Notes under the pieces: generated by a model
Told to the model about the DNA's origin: nothing
Databases searched by the model: none
Seen by the model: only the letters and a program-made list of their open reading frames with translations
In this document: in pieces, positions 55,753 through 64,000 of the stretch
Layout of the letters: every line of letters starts with the position of its first letter
Numbering within the stretch: the stretch's first letter is position 1
NCBI GenBank assembly: GCA_964017045.1
Contig: OZ024794.1
Span: forward strand, 3,365,501-3,429,500
DNA from: Omphiscola glabra
Lineage: Eukaryota; Mollusca; Gastropoda; Lymnaeidae
Reading direction: 5' to 3'
Length of the DNA: 64,000 nt
Made by a program: the position numbers and the translations under genes

Positions 55753-55999
55753 TTTGAATAGATTACACCCATTGCGTGACCCGAGCTGCCGCCACTGTGG
55801 TCAGGCACCGGAGACAATCGAGCACCTTCTAGCCGAGTGCTCAACGCTGGCGACTCGCGTGACTGGGGTCCTCCCAGCCAACCATGTCGAGAGTCTGATT
55901 TACGGGACTGCCCACCAGATGAGGCAGGCCTGTACCATAATTGCCGGGGCCATAAAAGAGCAATAGCTCGGCCCTTTCCAATGAATGTAATATTTCAAT
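55753..55999 (+). mobile_element. Nested 3' fragment of a second LINE with a 13-bp target duplication
   Basis: 247 bp flanked by ATAGCGTCGCTCC at 55740-55752 and 56000-56012, perfect by eye. It encodes a C-terminal zinc-knuckle-like segment (CRHCGQAPETIEHLLAEC, spacing C-2-C-8-H-4-C) and ends IIAGAIKEQ, as in LINEs with a terminal C-C-H-C motif. The short 3' UTR ends TATTTCAAT. The homologous LINE at 10750-12246 lacks this insertion at the same place (12028-12045). Confidence 0.92.
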
Positions 56000-56385
56000 A
56001 TAGCGTCGCTCCGCCGCAGACGGGCGTATTCTTTCTTTCCCCAAGACTCTTACAAAAACATACGGTGAAAGATCTTTCTCTTACTGTGCCCCCAAACAAT
56101 GGAATTCTATTCCACTACACATCCGCAATATATCAACCATCACAGCCTTCAAAACTGCAATCAAAACACATCTCTTTAAACTCTACTAACCCGACTGATT
56201 CCTCACATCTGACCGATAAACGCTGCTGCTGGTCGTCGTTTATGGCTTGTCATGTAAAAGTTCTGGTGTGGATGAGGTGAATATGCACCAGATTTTGTTT
56301 TGTCTCTATACATCTGTTCTTTATTATATATATGTATTTTATGTTATTGTCACGATTATGTCTCTTTTAAAATATTTTTATGTAC

Positions 56386-56423
56386 AGCGCGGTGAGCCTA
56401 GCCCTAGGCTGGGGTACCGCGCT
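56386..56423 (+). other. LINE 3' two-stem hairpin
   Basis: The outer stem AGCGCGGT/ACCGCGCT encloses the inner stem GCCTAG/CTAGGC with a CC loop, followed by the (AAT)n tail. In LINEs of this type, a 3' stem-loop is the template recognised by the reverse transcriptase. Confidence 0.7.
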
Positions 56424-56939
56424 ATATAAGACAGCAAATAATAATAATAATAACCCCGTCCCCCTAGTGTCACGTCACACCTAAAAATTCAAAACATACA
56501 TAAAATCTTTATAACTAAACTAAGATTTTATTTTATTCTTTAACATCTACATCATAATTGATTAAGATTATTAGTATTATTAGCATTAGAAAGATGTGAC
56601 GTGAAATGCAAAACAACGAAGTCCTCCCCAAGCCGAAATGTAAAATGGCCACAACAGTTTTTGCGTCATTTTTTCGATATGACCAGAATGTGTGCGCGAC
56701 TGAGTTTCACGGTACTTATAATACCTGAAACAATTTTGACCTCAAATTTTTTTTTTTTAATTAGTTGAATAGAGCTTTTTCAAAATGAGAAAATTTTAGA
56801 TTTTAAATTTTTAAAAATGTGACGTCACACATTTTGGACACCCCCCCTTCCACCCATGTCACAAAGTGTGACAAATTCCCGACTCCCCATCCCCCCCCCC
56901 CCCCCAAATTGCGCTTGACGTAATTCTCGAACGACCCTT

Positions 56940-57785
56940 AAGGTTCTTCTGTCTCCGAGTTCTCTCAACCAATTATTTGGTTAGAACTTACTGCCTTTTT
57001 GTTATCTCAACCAATCATTTGGTTAGAACTTACTGTCTCAATGTTATCTCAACCAATCAATTTGTTAGAATTTAATTCAGTTACAGCCATAAAATCATTT
57101 CAGCAGTGTAGCAACGAGACCAAACCTAAAAATAATTTTAATTACATTTAAAAGGGAAGTAAATTCCTTGAAGAAAACAAAAAGCTAATTATAGCAACCT
57201 CGTTATCATGCTCGTATAATCAAATTGTTCCTTTAAATTTACCAAAATAACAAGCGAAATATGTCAAATATCGACGTTCTATTTCAGCTGAGCAAAGTAA
57301 GGACCATTTATCTCTAACATTACTATCAAATTTGTTTGTTTTCTTTAACTTTGTTGATCGCTAATTACGATGAAGTGTTTGGGAATCACTGAATGTATTG
57401 AGTCAACACTACAGCCAAATGACGTCGCATCCTGTGATTCATTATTAGCCTTAGATTCACCCCGGAGTTTGAACAACTAGAAATGTCAAATCTGTTTAAA
57501 GCGCAAAGATGTGCAAATGAATGACGTCATCTTTGATGCGCTTTACCCATTGCAACTCTTACCAATTCTCTGTAATTGTGAGTTATCTTCCATCGAAACT
57601 ATAAACTTTAGTGTTACGTTTTCCCCCATAGAATTCCGACAAACTTTGGTAAATCATCTTAAATTCAAATGTCTGACTTATTTCCCCTTTAGCAACCGTT
57701 TAAACCAATATTTATTGTACTTCCATTTTTTTACTTATCTCTTTATAAATTCTTACTCATCTGCCAATAAATCAGAAGTACACCC
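56940..57785. other. AT-rich stretch with a 45-bp repeat at the left
   Basis: Three copies of a unit with CTCAACCAATCATTTGGTTA lie at 56960-57070. Beyond it there is no recognisable gene. Confidence 0.5.
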
Positions 57786-58075
57786 TCCCTCTATGATGTT
57801 TCTGGATTATCTCCCAAAAAACTCTATATTTTCTCCCCTCTTACTAGGGATTATCTTCCCTTCAACTCTGAATTATCTCCCCTGCAATTCTATATTATCT
57901 CCCTTTCAACTCATGATTATCTAACTTCTAAATCTGGATTATCTCCCCTCCAACTCTTGATTATCTCCCCTTTAACTCTGGATTTTTCCTCTCTAATTAC
58001 GGATTATTTTCCTTCCAACTATTGATAATCTCCCCTTTAGCTCTGGATTATCCCCCTCCAAATGTGGATCATCCC
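57785..58075. repeat. Degenerate 22-bp array (CTCTGGATTATCTCCCCTCC)
   Basis: About thirteen imperfect copies; pyrimidine-rich and open in several frames. Confidence 0.85.
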
Positions 58076-58434
58076 ATCCTGTTCGACAGCCATGCATTTG
58101 ACATTACTAAACACAACGGTCGAAATCTGCTGTGTACCAATAGAAACAAATTGCCAAAATATGAATCTTTGATGGCACAGAACTATATATTAGTAGGTTC
58201 AAATATCTTAATATACATTTGGTAGACATTGTCTTTTGTTTTGAGTCAGGCTGCGGGAGCCAATCATGCAGTGTTGAAATCTAATTACTCTGTTTTCACT
58301 GCGGTGAGCGAGGCAAACAAGTTAGATTGTCAATCAATTGATAAAGGAAAGCTTAAAAGGGCGGCCTATTTGTTTCTTGAAATGAGAAACAAATTTGATT
58401 AATGACATGGAAACGGTTCCGTGTAGAGAACGAA

Positions 58435-58725
58435 TGGTGTGCGGGGGCAGTGGTTGTGGTGTACGAGGGCAGAGGTTGTGATGTGTTCGGGAGGCAGTGG
58501 TTGTGATGTGTGGGGCAAAAGTTGTGATGTACGGGGCAAAGGTTGTGGTGTACGAGGGCAAAGGTTGTGGTATACAGGGGCAAAAGTTGTGGTGGCACGG
58601 GGGCAGTGGTTGTGGTTTACTGGGGGCAGAGGTTGTGGTGTCCGGGGCAAAAGTTGTGCGGGGACATAGGTTGTGGTGTACGATGGCAGAGGTTGTGGTA
58701 TACAGGGGCAGGGGCTAGGTGGTAC
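58435..58725. repeat. Degenerate array (GGGGCAAAGGTTGTGGTGTA)
   Basis: About fifteen imperfect units of about 20 bp. Confidence 0.88.
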
Positions 58726-58849
58726 TGATTGAGGTGTGAGTTTGGGGTGGGTGAAGGCAGAGGCTGGGGTGTACGAGGACAGAGTTAAATTGTACTTACG
58801 GAAGTGTGATGCTTGTGTGGTCGGGAGGGGGGCAATGTTAGGCTTTACT

Positions 58850-59490
58850 GATGGAAGGGTGAGGCCTGTATGGTCGGGGGAAGAGTTAGGTTGTACTGAT
58901 GGAAGTATGAGGCGTGTATGGTCGGGGGAAGAGTTAGGTTGTACTGATGGAAGTATGAGGCGTGTATGGTCGGGGGAAGAGTTAGGTTGTACTGATGGAA
59001 GTATGAGGCGTGTATGGTCGGGGGAAGAGTTAGGTTGTACTGATGGAAGTATGAGGCGTGTATGGTCGGGGGAAGAGTTAGGTTGTACTGATGGAAGTAT
59101 GAGGCGTGTATGGTCGGGGGAAGAGTTAGGTTGTACTGATGGAAGTATGAGGCGTGTATGGTCGGGGGAAGAGTTTGGTTGTACTGATGGAAGTATGAGG
59201 CGTGTATGGTCGGGGGAAGAGTTAGGTTGTACTGATGGAAGTATGAGGCGTGTATGGTCGGGGGAAGAGTTAGGTTGTACTGATGGAAGTATGAGGCGTG
59301 TATGGTCGGGGGAAGAGTTAGGTTGTACTGATGGAAGTATGAGGCCTGTATGGTCGGGGGAAGAGTTAGGTTGTACTGATGGAAGTATGAGGCGTGTATG
59401 GTCGGGGGAAGAGTTAGGTTGTACTGATGGAAGGGTGAGGCATGTATGGTCGGGGGAAGAGTTAGGTTGTGGTGATGGAAAGGTGAGGTC
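58850..59490. repeat. 48-bp array (GAGTTAGGTTGTACTGATGG), about 13 copies
   Basis: Very regular, with GGCGTGTATGGTCGGGGGAA. 48 bases is 16 codons, so both strands stay open for up to 394 codons. I treat this as an artefact. Confidence 0.96.
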
Positions 59491-60160
59491 GTTAATATTG
59501 GGTATTAGGCCGTACACTGAGAAACGGAAATGCAGCTGCAAGTAAAAATTGTATGTCTGGATTATACAAATTTCTTTAATCATTTTAATTACTTCTTTTT
59601 CAAGTATTTCATAAATACTTTCTTAGACATCTCTACATACATTTTTATTAATTGACATTTTTTAGGCAGTTGTAATCTCTCGTCATAAAAATTGCATTAG
59701 CTCTTTGTGTTATTTCAAGAAGTCAATATTTAATTAAATATAGCGAACGCCCTATTTGTTTTACACTTGCAATTCCCTAGACTCTTTCTTTCATATCAAC
59801 GTTGTTGTTGCAATTCCCTAGACTCTTTCTTTCATATCAACGTTGTTGTTGTCATTCCCTAAACTCTTTCTTTCATATCAACGTTGTTGTTGCAATTCCC
59901 TAGACTCTTTCTTTCGTATCAGCTCTGTTTGTTTTTCGTAAATACTAGATGAACATTTATTTGATATCTACAGATCTATAACTTCATAAGTTATCTCACA
60001 TATTTCAATAAATCTTGGATTTTATGAATATGTTTCTATTTAGAAATATTTCATTATGTTTATGTGAAATGATGTTTTACTAGAGATATTAACACAATTC
60101 TTGCCTACTCGAGTGTTTGAAAGGTTGATTTAAAAGAGATTTGAAGTTATTCGTGCCTAT
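59491..60160. repeat. AT-rich stretch with a roughly 50-bp repeat at 59765-59925
   Basis: Three to four copies containing GCAATTCCCTAGACTCTTTC and TTTCATATCAACGTTGTTG. The rest has nothing recognisable. Confidence 0.8.
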
Positions 60161-60164
60161 TTGC

Positions 60165-60455
60165 CTGTTTTCCTAACCTCTGCTGTTTGCCTAACATCTG
60201 TTGCTTGCCTAACCTCTGCTGTTTGCCTAACCTCTGTTGCTTGCCTAACCTCTGCTGTTTGCCTAACCTCTGTTGCTTGCCTAACCTCTGCTGTTTGCCT
60301 AACCTCTGCTGTTTGCCTAACCTCTGTTGCTTGCCTAACCTCTGCTGTTTGCCTAACATCTGTTGCTTGCCTAACCTCTGCTGTTTGCCTAACATCTGTT
60401 GCTTGCCTAACCTCTGCTGTTTGCCTAACCTCTGCTGTTTGCCTAACCTCTGTTG
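60165..60455. repeat. 18/36-bp array (GCCTAACCTCTGCTGTTT)
   Basis: About sixteen units alternating CTGCTGTTT and CTGTTGCTT. Confidence 0.95.
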
Positions 60456-60674
60456 TTTTCGGTCTGCCTCAAGCCTGACAACTCAGACAAGCAGCCCCGA
60501 TTTAATTGAGAGGACCAACAGTAACACTTTCTGGTCGCTGGTCAATGAATTCGCCCCGATTCCTGACACAATCCCCATTTGTTGAACAAACATTATCTCC
60601 CCTACTGTATAGAGAACCAAGAGCATTCAGCCTTTATAGCTGTAACTCTTATGACGGACTGACCACTGACCCGC
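60456..60674 (+). other. Open frame next to the array, not recognised
   Basis: The frame continues out of the array into SSPDLIERTNSNTFWSLVNE and FAPIPDTIPIC before a stop at 60583. The non-repetitive part looks more protein-like than its neighbours, but no acceptor or family could be identified. Confidence 0.25.
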
Positions 60675-61207
60675 AGGTAACTGCAGCTAGGCAGGACCAA
60701 CAAATGACCCACGCATAACTGCAGCTAGGGAGGACCGACCAATGACCCACATATAACTGAAGCTAGACAGGACAGACCAATGACTCACATATAACTGAAG
60801 CTAGGGAGAACCGACCAATGACCCACATATAACTGAAGCTAGACAGGACAGACCAATCACCCACATATAACTGAAGCTAGACAGGACCGACCAATGACTC
60901 ACATATAACTGAAGCTAGGGAGGACCGACCAATCACCCACATATAACTGAAGCTAGACAGGACCGACCAATGACTCACATGTAACTGAAGCTAGGGAGGA
61001 CCGACCAATCACCCACATGTAACTGAAGCTAGACAGGACCGACCAAACACTCACATGTAACTGAAGCTAGGGAGGACCGACCAATGACTCACATGTAACT
61101 GAAGCTAGGGAGGACCGACCAATGACCCACATATAACTGAAGCTAGACAGGACCGACCAATGACTCACATGTAACTGAAGCTAGGGAGGACCGACCAATG
61201 ACCCACA
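60675..61207. repeat. 38-bp array (ACTGAAGCTAGGGAGGACCG)
   Basis: About fourteen copies with ACCAATGACTCACAT. GACTCACATGTA, GACCCACATATA and CTAGACAGG/CTAGGGAGG variants form alternating pairs. Confidence 0.95.
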
Positions 61208-61257
61208 GATCCGTATATACTTCTGGGGCAGATTTTAGCTAATCATTTAAATATCGT

Positions 61258-61378
61258 GAGAAGATGTTGGCTGTAGTTGTTGTCTGTAGATGTTGGCTGT
61301 GGATGTTGGCCATAGATGCTGGCTGTATATGATGGATGTAGATGTTGGATGTAGATGATGGATGTAGATGTTGGCTTT
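61258..61378. repeat. Short GATGTTGGCTGTAGATG array
   Basis: About eight units of 12-18 bp. Confidence 0.88.
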
Positions 61379-61815
61379 TGTTTCAATTCTTCCTTTGCTC
61401 CGTGTCCGAACCGATACACCAGAAAAAAGTTTCACTATTTTAAAATATCTTTCAGTCTGTCTTTCTTTAGTAAAGCTGTCTTTATTCAAAACCCATTTTT
61501 ATTTTCTTCAGTTTTCTGATATTCCAGGATTCATTCCAATTTCTGCCAGTTTTCCATAAATTATTTTATTGTTAAAAGAAGTATTATAAAATTACTATTT
61601 GACTTACACGCGCACACAAAAGTGTTGCCAATGACGTCAGACCTGCTAGAATCTTCTTAAAGAACAAAAGGCTTCAGTTTTCCAATTTCGTTTTTAATTA
61701 AAGAAATAAAAATCCTTTTCCCAAGACTATTAGCTCTGACCAGCAAGGAGAGCAGTATAAATTAAGAGAATCATATTTCTTTACTTCAACAATGCTTGTT
61801 ACATGGAGGAAAATG

Positions 61816-61886
61816 ATCAACTCACAAGAGGCAGGATTTAGACACACTAAAGACAAAACGCATAGACAGATCAGCGTCCCCCGCAT
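61816..61886 (-). CDS. Possible signal-peptide exon (hypothetical)
   Basis: The minus-strand ATG at 61886 begins MRGTLICLCVLSLVCLNPAS, a good signal peptide, followed by a GTGAGT donor around 61822-61827. No downstream exon or promoter could be tied to it, and chance is a real possibility in this AT-rich DNA. Confidence 0.25.
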
Positions 61887-62089
61887 TCACCTACCCTGTG
61901 ACAGAAACTTAGGCCAAGTGTCCACCTACGTCCAGCTGTATTGATGCGCCTGGCGTTAAGACGAACACAAACATCACTTGGAAATATTTAACAGGAAGTC
62001 CTCAAAAAGACAATCAATAACTTACAAGGGAAAACAACTCACAACTGGTCACCTTTCAAAGTTGTTCGTATAAATCCTTTATATCCATT

Positions 62090-62240
62090 TTGGTTTGCAT
62101 TTATGTAATGGTACGTGTTTTATCATTTATGTAATTGTACGTGTTTTATCATTATGTAATTGTATGTGCTTTATCATTTATGTAATTGTACGTGTTTTAT
62201 CATTTATGTAAGTGTACGTAATTTATTATTTATGGAATTT
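62090..62240. repeat. 26-bp array (GTACGTGTTTTATCATTTAT)
   Basis: Five to six copies with GTAATT, degenerate at the right. Confidence 0.92.
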
Positions 62241-62440
62241 TAGAAACTGATTTTCGGTACGGGAGTGGACTTCATTGTTGACACTATTTCAAAACGTTTC
62301 AATAATATGACTTTTCTAAATGGGATTTAGGTCATCAAAATTTTTTAAGTTGTTTAAATTTATTATCTTTCTTTACTCGTTTGCATCACAAAGGGATTTT
62401 TGAGGAGTGGGTGGTGGGGCTGAAAATTTGAACGAAGTGG

Positions 62441-62783
62441 CTATTGGTACCCGGGTACCATAATTGAGAGGTTGGGATTAAAAAACTAATTAAAATATTA
62501 TTGTTGGGTTTGTAAGACCAAATGAGGTATCAAATGAAAGATAATTGAATGTACTATAAGTTTGTAAACTTAATTCTTCATTTTAACTAAAATAAACTAC
62601 TACAAATGACATCCGAATAGCATTAGTCAAAATGTACACGGACACGCAGCGCCGCCATTCGCACCCGGTTACCATTAGACTCAATGACATTCGGATGTCA
62701 TTTGTAGTAGTTTTTTTAGAAAATAATATTTTTAATTGCTTTTTAATCCCAACCTCTCAATTCTGGTACCCGGGTACCAATAG
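62441..62783. mobile_element. Foldback (inverted-repeat) element, copy B, 343 bp
   Basis: The terminal inverted repeats start CTATTGGTACCCGGGTACCA and continue through GAGAGGTTGGGATTAAAAA, about 45 bp. A second, inner inverted repeat pairs ACTACTACAAATGACATCCG with CGGATGTCATTTGTAGTAGT. The core is GCAGCGCCGCCATTCGCACC. No open frame. Copy A lies at 39412-39690. Confidence 0.92.
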
Positions 62784-63418
62784 GTGCAGCCAAATTTGAA
62801 AGGATGTGTTTTCATCAGCAACGAGTCCCTGTGCCTAAATTAAACTGGATACGATGACGGGAAGTGGGTCAATTAGCTTTCCGAAGAGTTTGCCAAAAAG
62901 AAATATACACCCGGACAAAAGCGATGTTAAAATAGAGGAGTTTTAAAAAAAACTATATCTTTTAAATATATAATTGATTGTTTCTATGTATTTTCCATAA
63001 CATTCATCCGATTGCGATAACATTTTGGTGAGTTCTTTTCCGTATGCCCGCAAATTTTGCAAATATTTTCTGAATTATTACAAACATTTTACAATAGTCC
63101 GTTTAGAGCCATGGGCCCTTAATTCGTTTTTTTTTTCCTAATATGAGCTTTATAAAATATAATTTCGGTATGCGTACCTATAGCATTCATCCGATTGTGA
63201 TAAAACTTTGGTGAGTTGTTGTGCACATGCCCATAAAGTTTTCTGAATTAGTACAACAATCTTCTCTTATATATATATATATATATTACGCTTCTGGTGT
63301 GACTCGTGGACTGCTTCCATTTCCGGCAGCTGCTTCATAATAACCGAATTTGGTAATGAGAGTATATTACAAATAATTCTAAATGTTTGAAAGAAAGTAT
63401 GGTTCAATAATGAGTTTC
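62784..63418. other. AT-rich stretch, no gene seen
   Basis: Two related segments (TTCATCCGATTGCGATAACA near 63003 and TTCATCCGATTGTGATAAAA near 63185) form a diverged direct repeat of about 180-bp spacing. An (AT)n run lies at 63269-63287. Confidence 0.5.
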
Positions 63419-64000
63419 ATCATCATCATCATCAGGTCCCGTAGTCCTTCGACCGTTGGGGCGTCACAGATGACATGTACACTATTCTTCTCCATTCCTC
63501 TCGGTCTTCTGCACTACGCATAGCATCGCCTAGTTGTAATCCAGTCCATTCTTTGATATTATCTTCCCATCTTTTTCTTTGTCTTCCTCTTCTTCTCCCT
63601 CCTCTAGTAGTGCCCTGCAAGATCTCTTTGGCGAGCCCTTGTTTTCTAGTCACGTGGCCATACCATTCAAGTTTGCGCTTTTTAACAGACGTCAGGAGGT
63701 CATCGTATTGCCCAATTGCCTGAAGTATCCTTTCTTTTATTTGCTCATTGGTGATGTGGTCTCTATAGCAGATGCCAAGAATGCCTCTGTAACATCTCAT
63801 CTCCATCGCCTTTATTTTCCTTTCAAGTTCTGCTGTTAATGTCCAGGACTCAAAGGCATAAAAGAAAATGGAGAGGATTAATGAGCGCATCAGCCTGATT
63901 TTGGTGCTGGGGGCTATATTTTTGTCGTTCCATATTTTCTTGAGCCTCTTTAGTGCTGTCGTGGTCTGCGCAATCCTGGCCATTAATTCGGGCCTGGAGC
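63419..64000 (-). mobile_element. RTE-like LINE, 3' part, minus strand, runs off the window
   Basis: The minus-strand open frame (63983 to 63432) includes ALKRLKKIWNDKNIAPSTKI, RLMRSLILSIFFYAFESWTL, CYRDHITNEQIKERI and KLEWYGHVTRKQGLAKEI, then GGRRRGRQRKRWEDNIKEW. This is the C-terminal segment of a non-LTR retrotransposon polyprotein. The tail is (GAT)n, seen here as CATCATCAT at 63419. It is more intact than the copy at 17003-17483 and continues to the right. Confidence 0.92.

Larger units (their letters stand above)
53611..56452 (+). mobile_element. CR1/L2-like LINE, 5' truncated, 3' complete
   Basis: This LINE starts in the endonuclease C-terminus (PTHNRGHIIDWVL, ELSSDHFCV) and continues through a linker, the reverse transcriptase (NYRLVSNLSFLSKVIEKIV, LLDLSAAFDTVDHET, YGVPQGSVLGPVLF) and a C-terminal LHWLPVQARIDYKLSVL block typical of these clades. 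Breaks: a frameshift near 54240-54260, an in-frame TAA at 54875-54877, FTDD instead of F/YADD at the catalytic site, and a 1-base loss near 55518. The 3' end has a two-stem hairpin and an (AAT)n tail. A second LINE fragment is inserted at 55753-55999. It is not functional. Confidence 0.93.
53524..56939. mobile_element. TIR-bearing DNA element split by a LINE
   Basis: The left end AGGGGTCGTTCGCAAATTAC-GTCA (53524-53547) matches the inverted right end (56916-56939) at about 21 of 24 positions. Subterminal GTGTCACAAATTC and AGTGTGACAAATTC are also shared. The element's own DNA is 53524-53610 and 56453-56939, about 570 bp, so it is non-autonomous. Target duplication is unclear; the superfamily is not assigned. 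Confidence 0.75.

Noticed and set aside
58399..59583. 394-codon minus-strand and 269-codon plus-strand open frames
   Set aside because: Both come from a 48-bp array whose length is a multiple of three; no non-repeat domain, start context or splice sites support a protein.

Overview
This is eukaryotic, AT-leaning, intron-rich DNA, very probably from a gastropod mollusc and most likely a freshwater pulmonate. The best evidence is an exon at 36012-36158 that encodes a signal peptide followed by the nonapeptide CFIRNCPKG and an amidation/cleavage site, which is the Lys-conopressin (vasopressin/oxytocin-type) prohormone start known from snails. CR1/L2-like and RTE-like LINE remnants with mollusc-style 3' ends agree. 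I see no prokaryotic operons, rRNA, tRNA or CRISPR.

Layout. 1-3726 holds two large minisatellites. 3869-12652 holds the 3' part of a plus-strand beta-1,3-glycosyltransferase gene (GT31 family). It has six recognisable exons with consistent phases, a DDD catalytic motif and an EDV motif. Its introns are filled with minisatellites and two fragments of one LINE family. 12653-35000 is almost entirely tandem arrays (periods 14-43 bp, including a 3.0-kb 23-bp array at 23255-26305), with three hAT-type MITEs and an RTE-like LINE remnant. 36012-36158 is conopressin exon 1; its neurophysin exons are not visible in the remaining 27.8 kb. 36.2-53.4 kb is again arrays, plus a foldback element, SINE-like copies, a hAT element whose terminus became an array, and a solo LTR precisely inserted in an array. 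53524-56939 is a three-level transposon nest: a TIR element containing a CR1/L2-like LINE containing a short 3' fragment of a second LINE. 57-64 kb holds more arrays, a second foldback element and a minus-strand RTE-like remnant.

The striking theme is where the arrays come from. In the glycosyltransferase gene, splice junctions themselves have been tandemly copied: the donor of visible exon 1, acceptor and donor of exon 4, acceptor of exon 6. At least two other arrays are built from transposon termini (the LINE 3' hairpin at 8212-8994, the hAT end at 41902-42115). Conversely, a hAT-like element and an LTR landed inside older arrays and can date them. Roughly half of the window is tandem repeat by eye. 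Almost all long open frames are frame-neutral repeats and are not called as genes.
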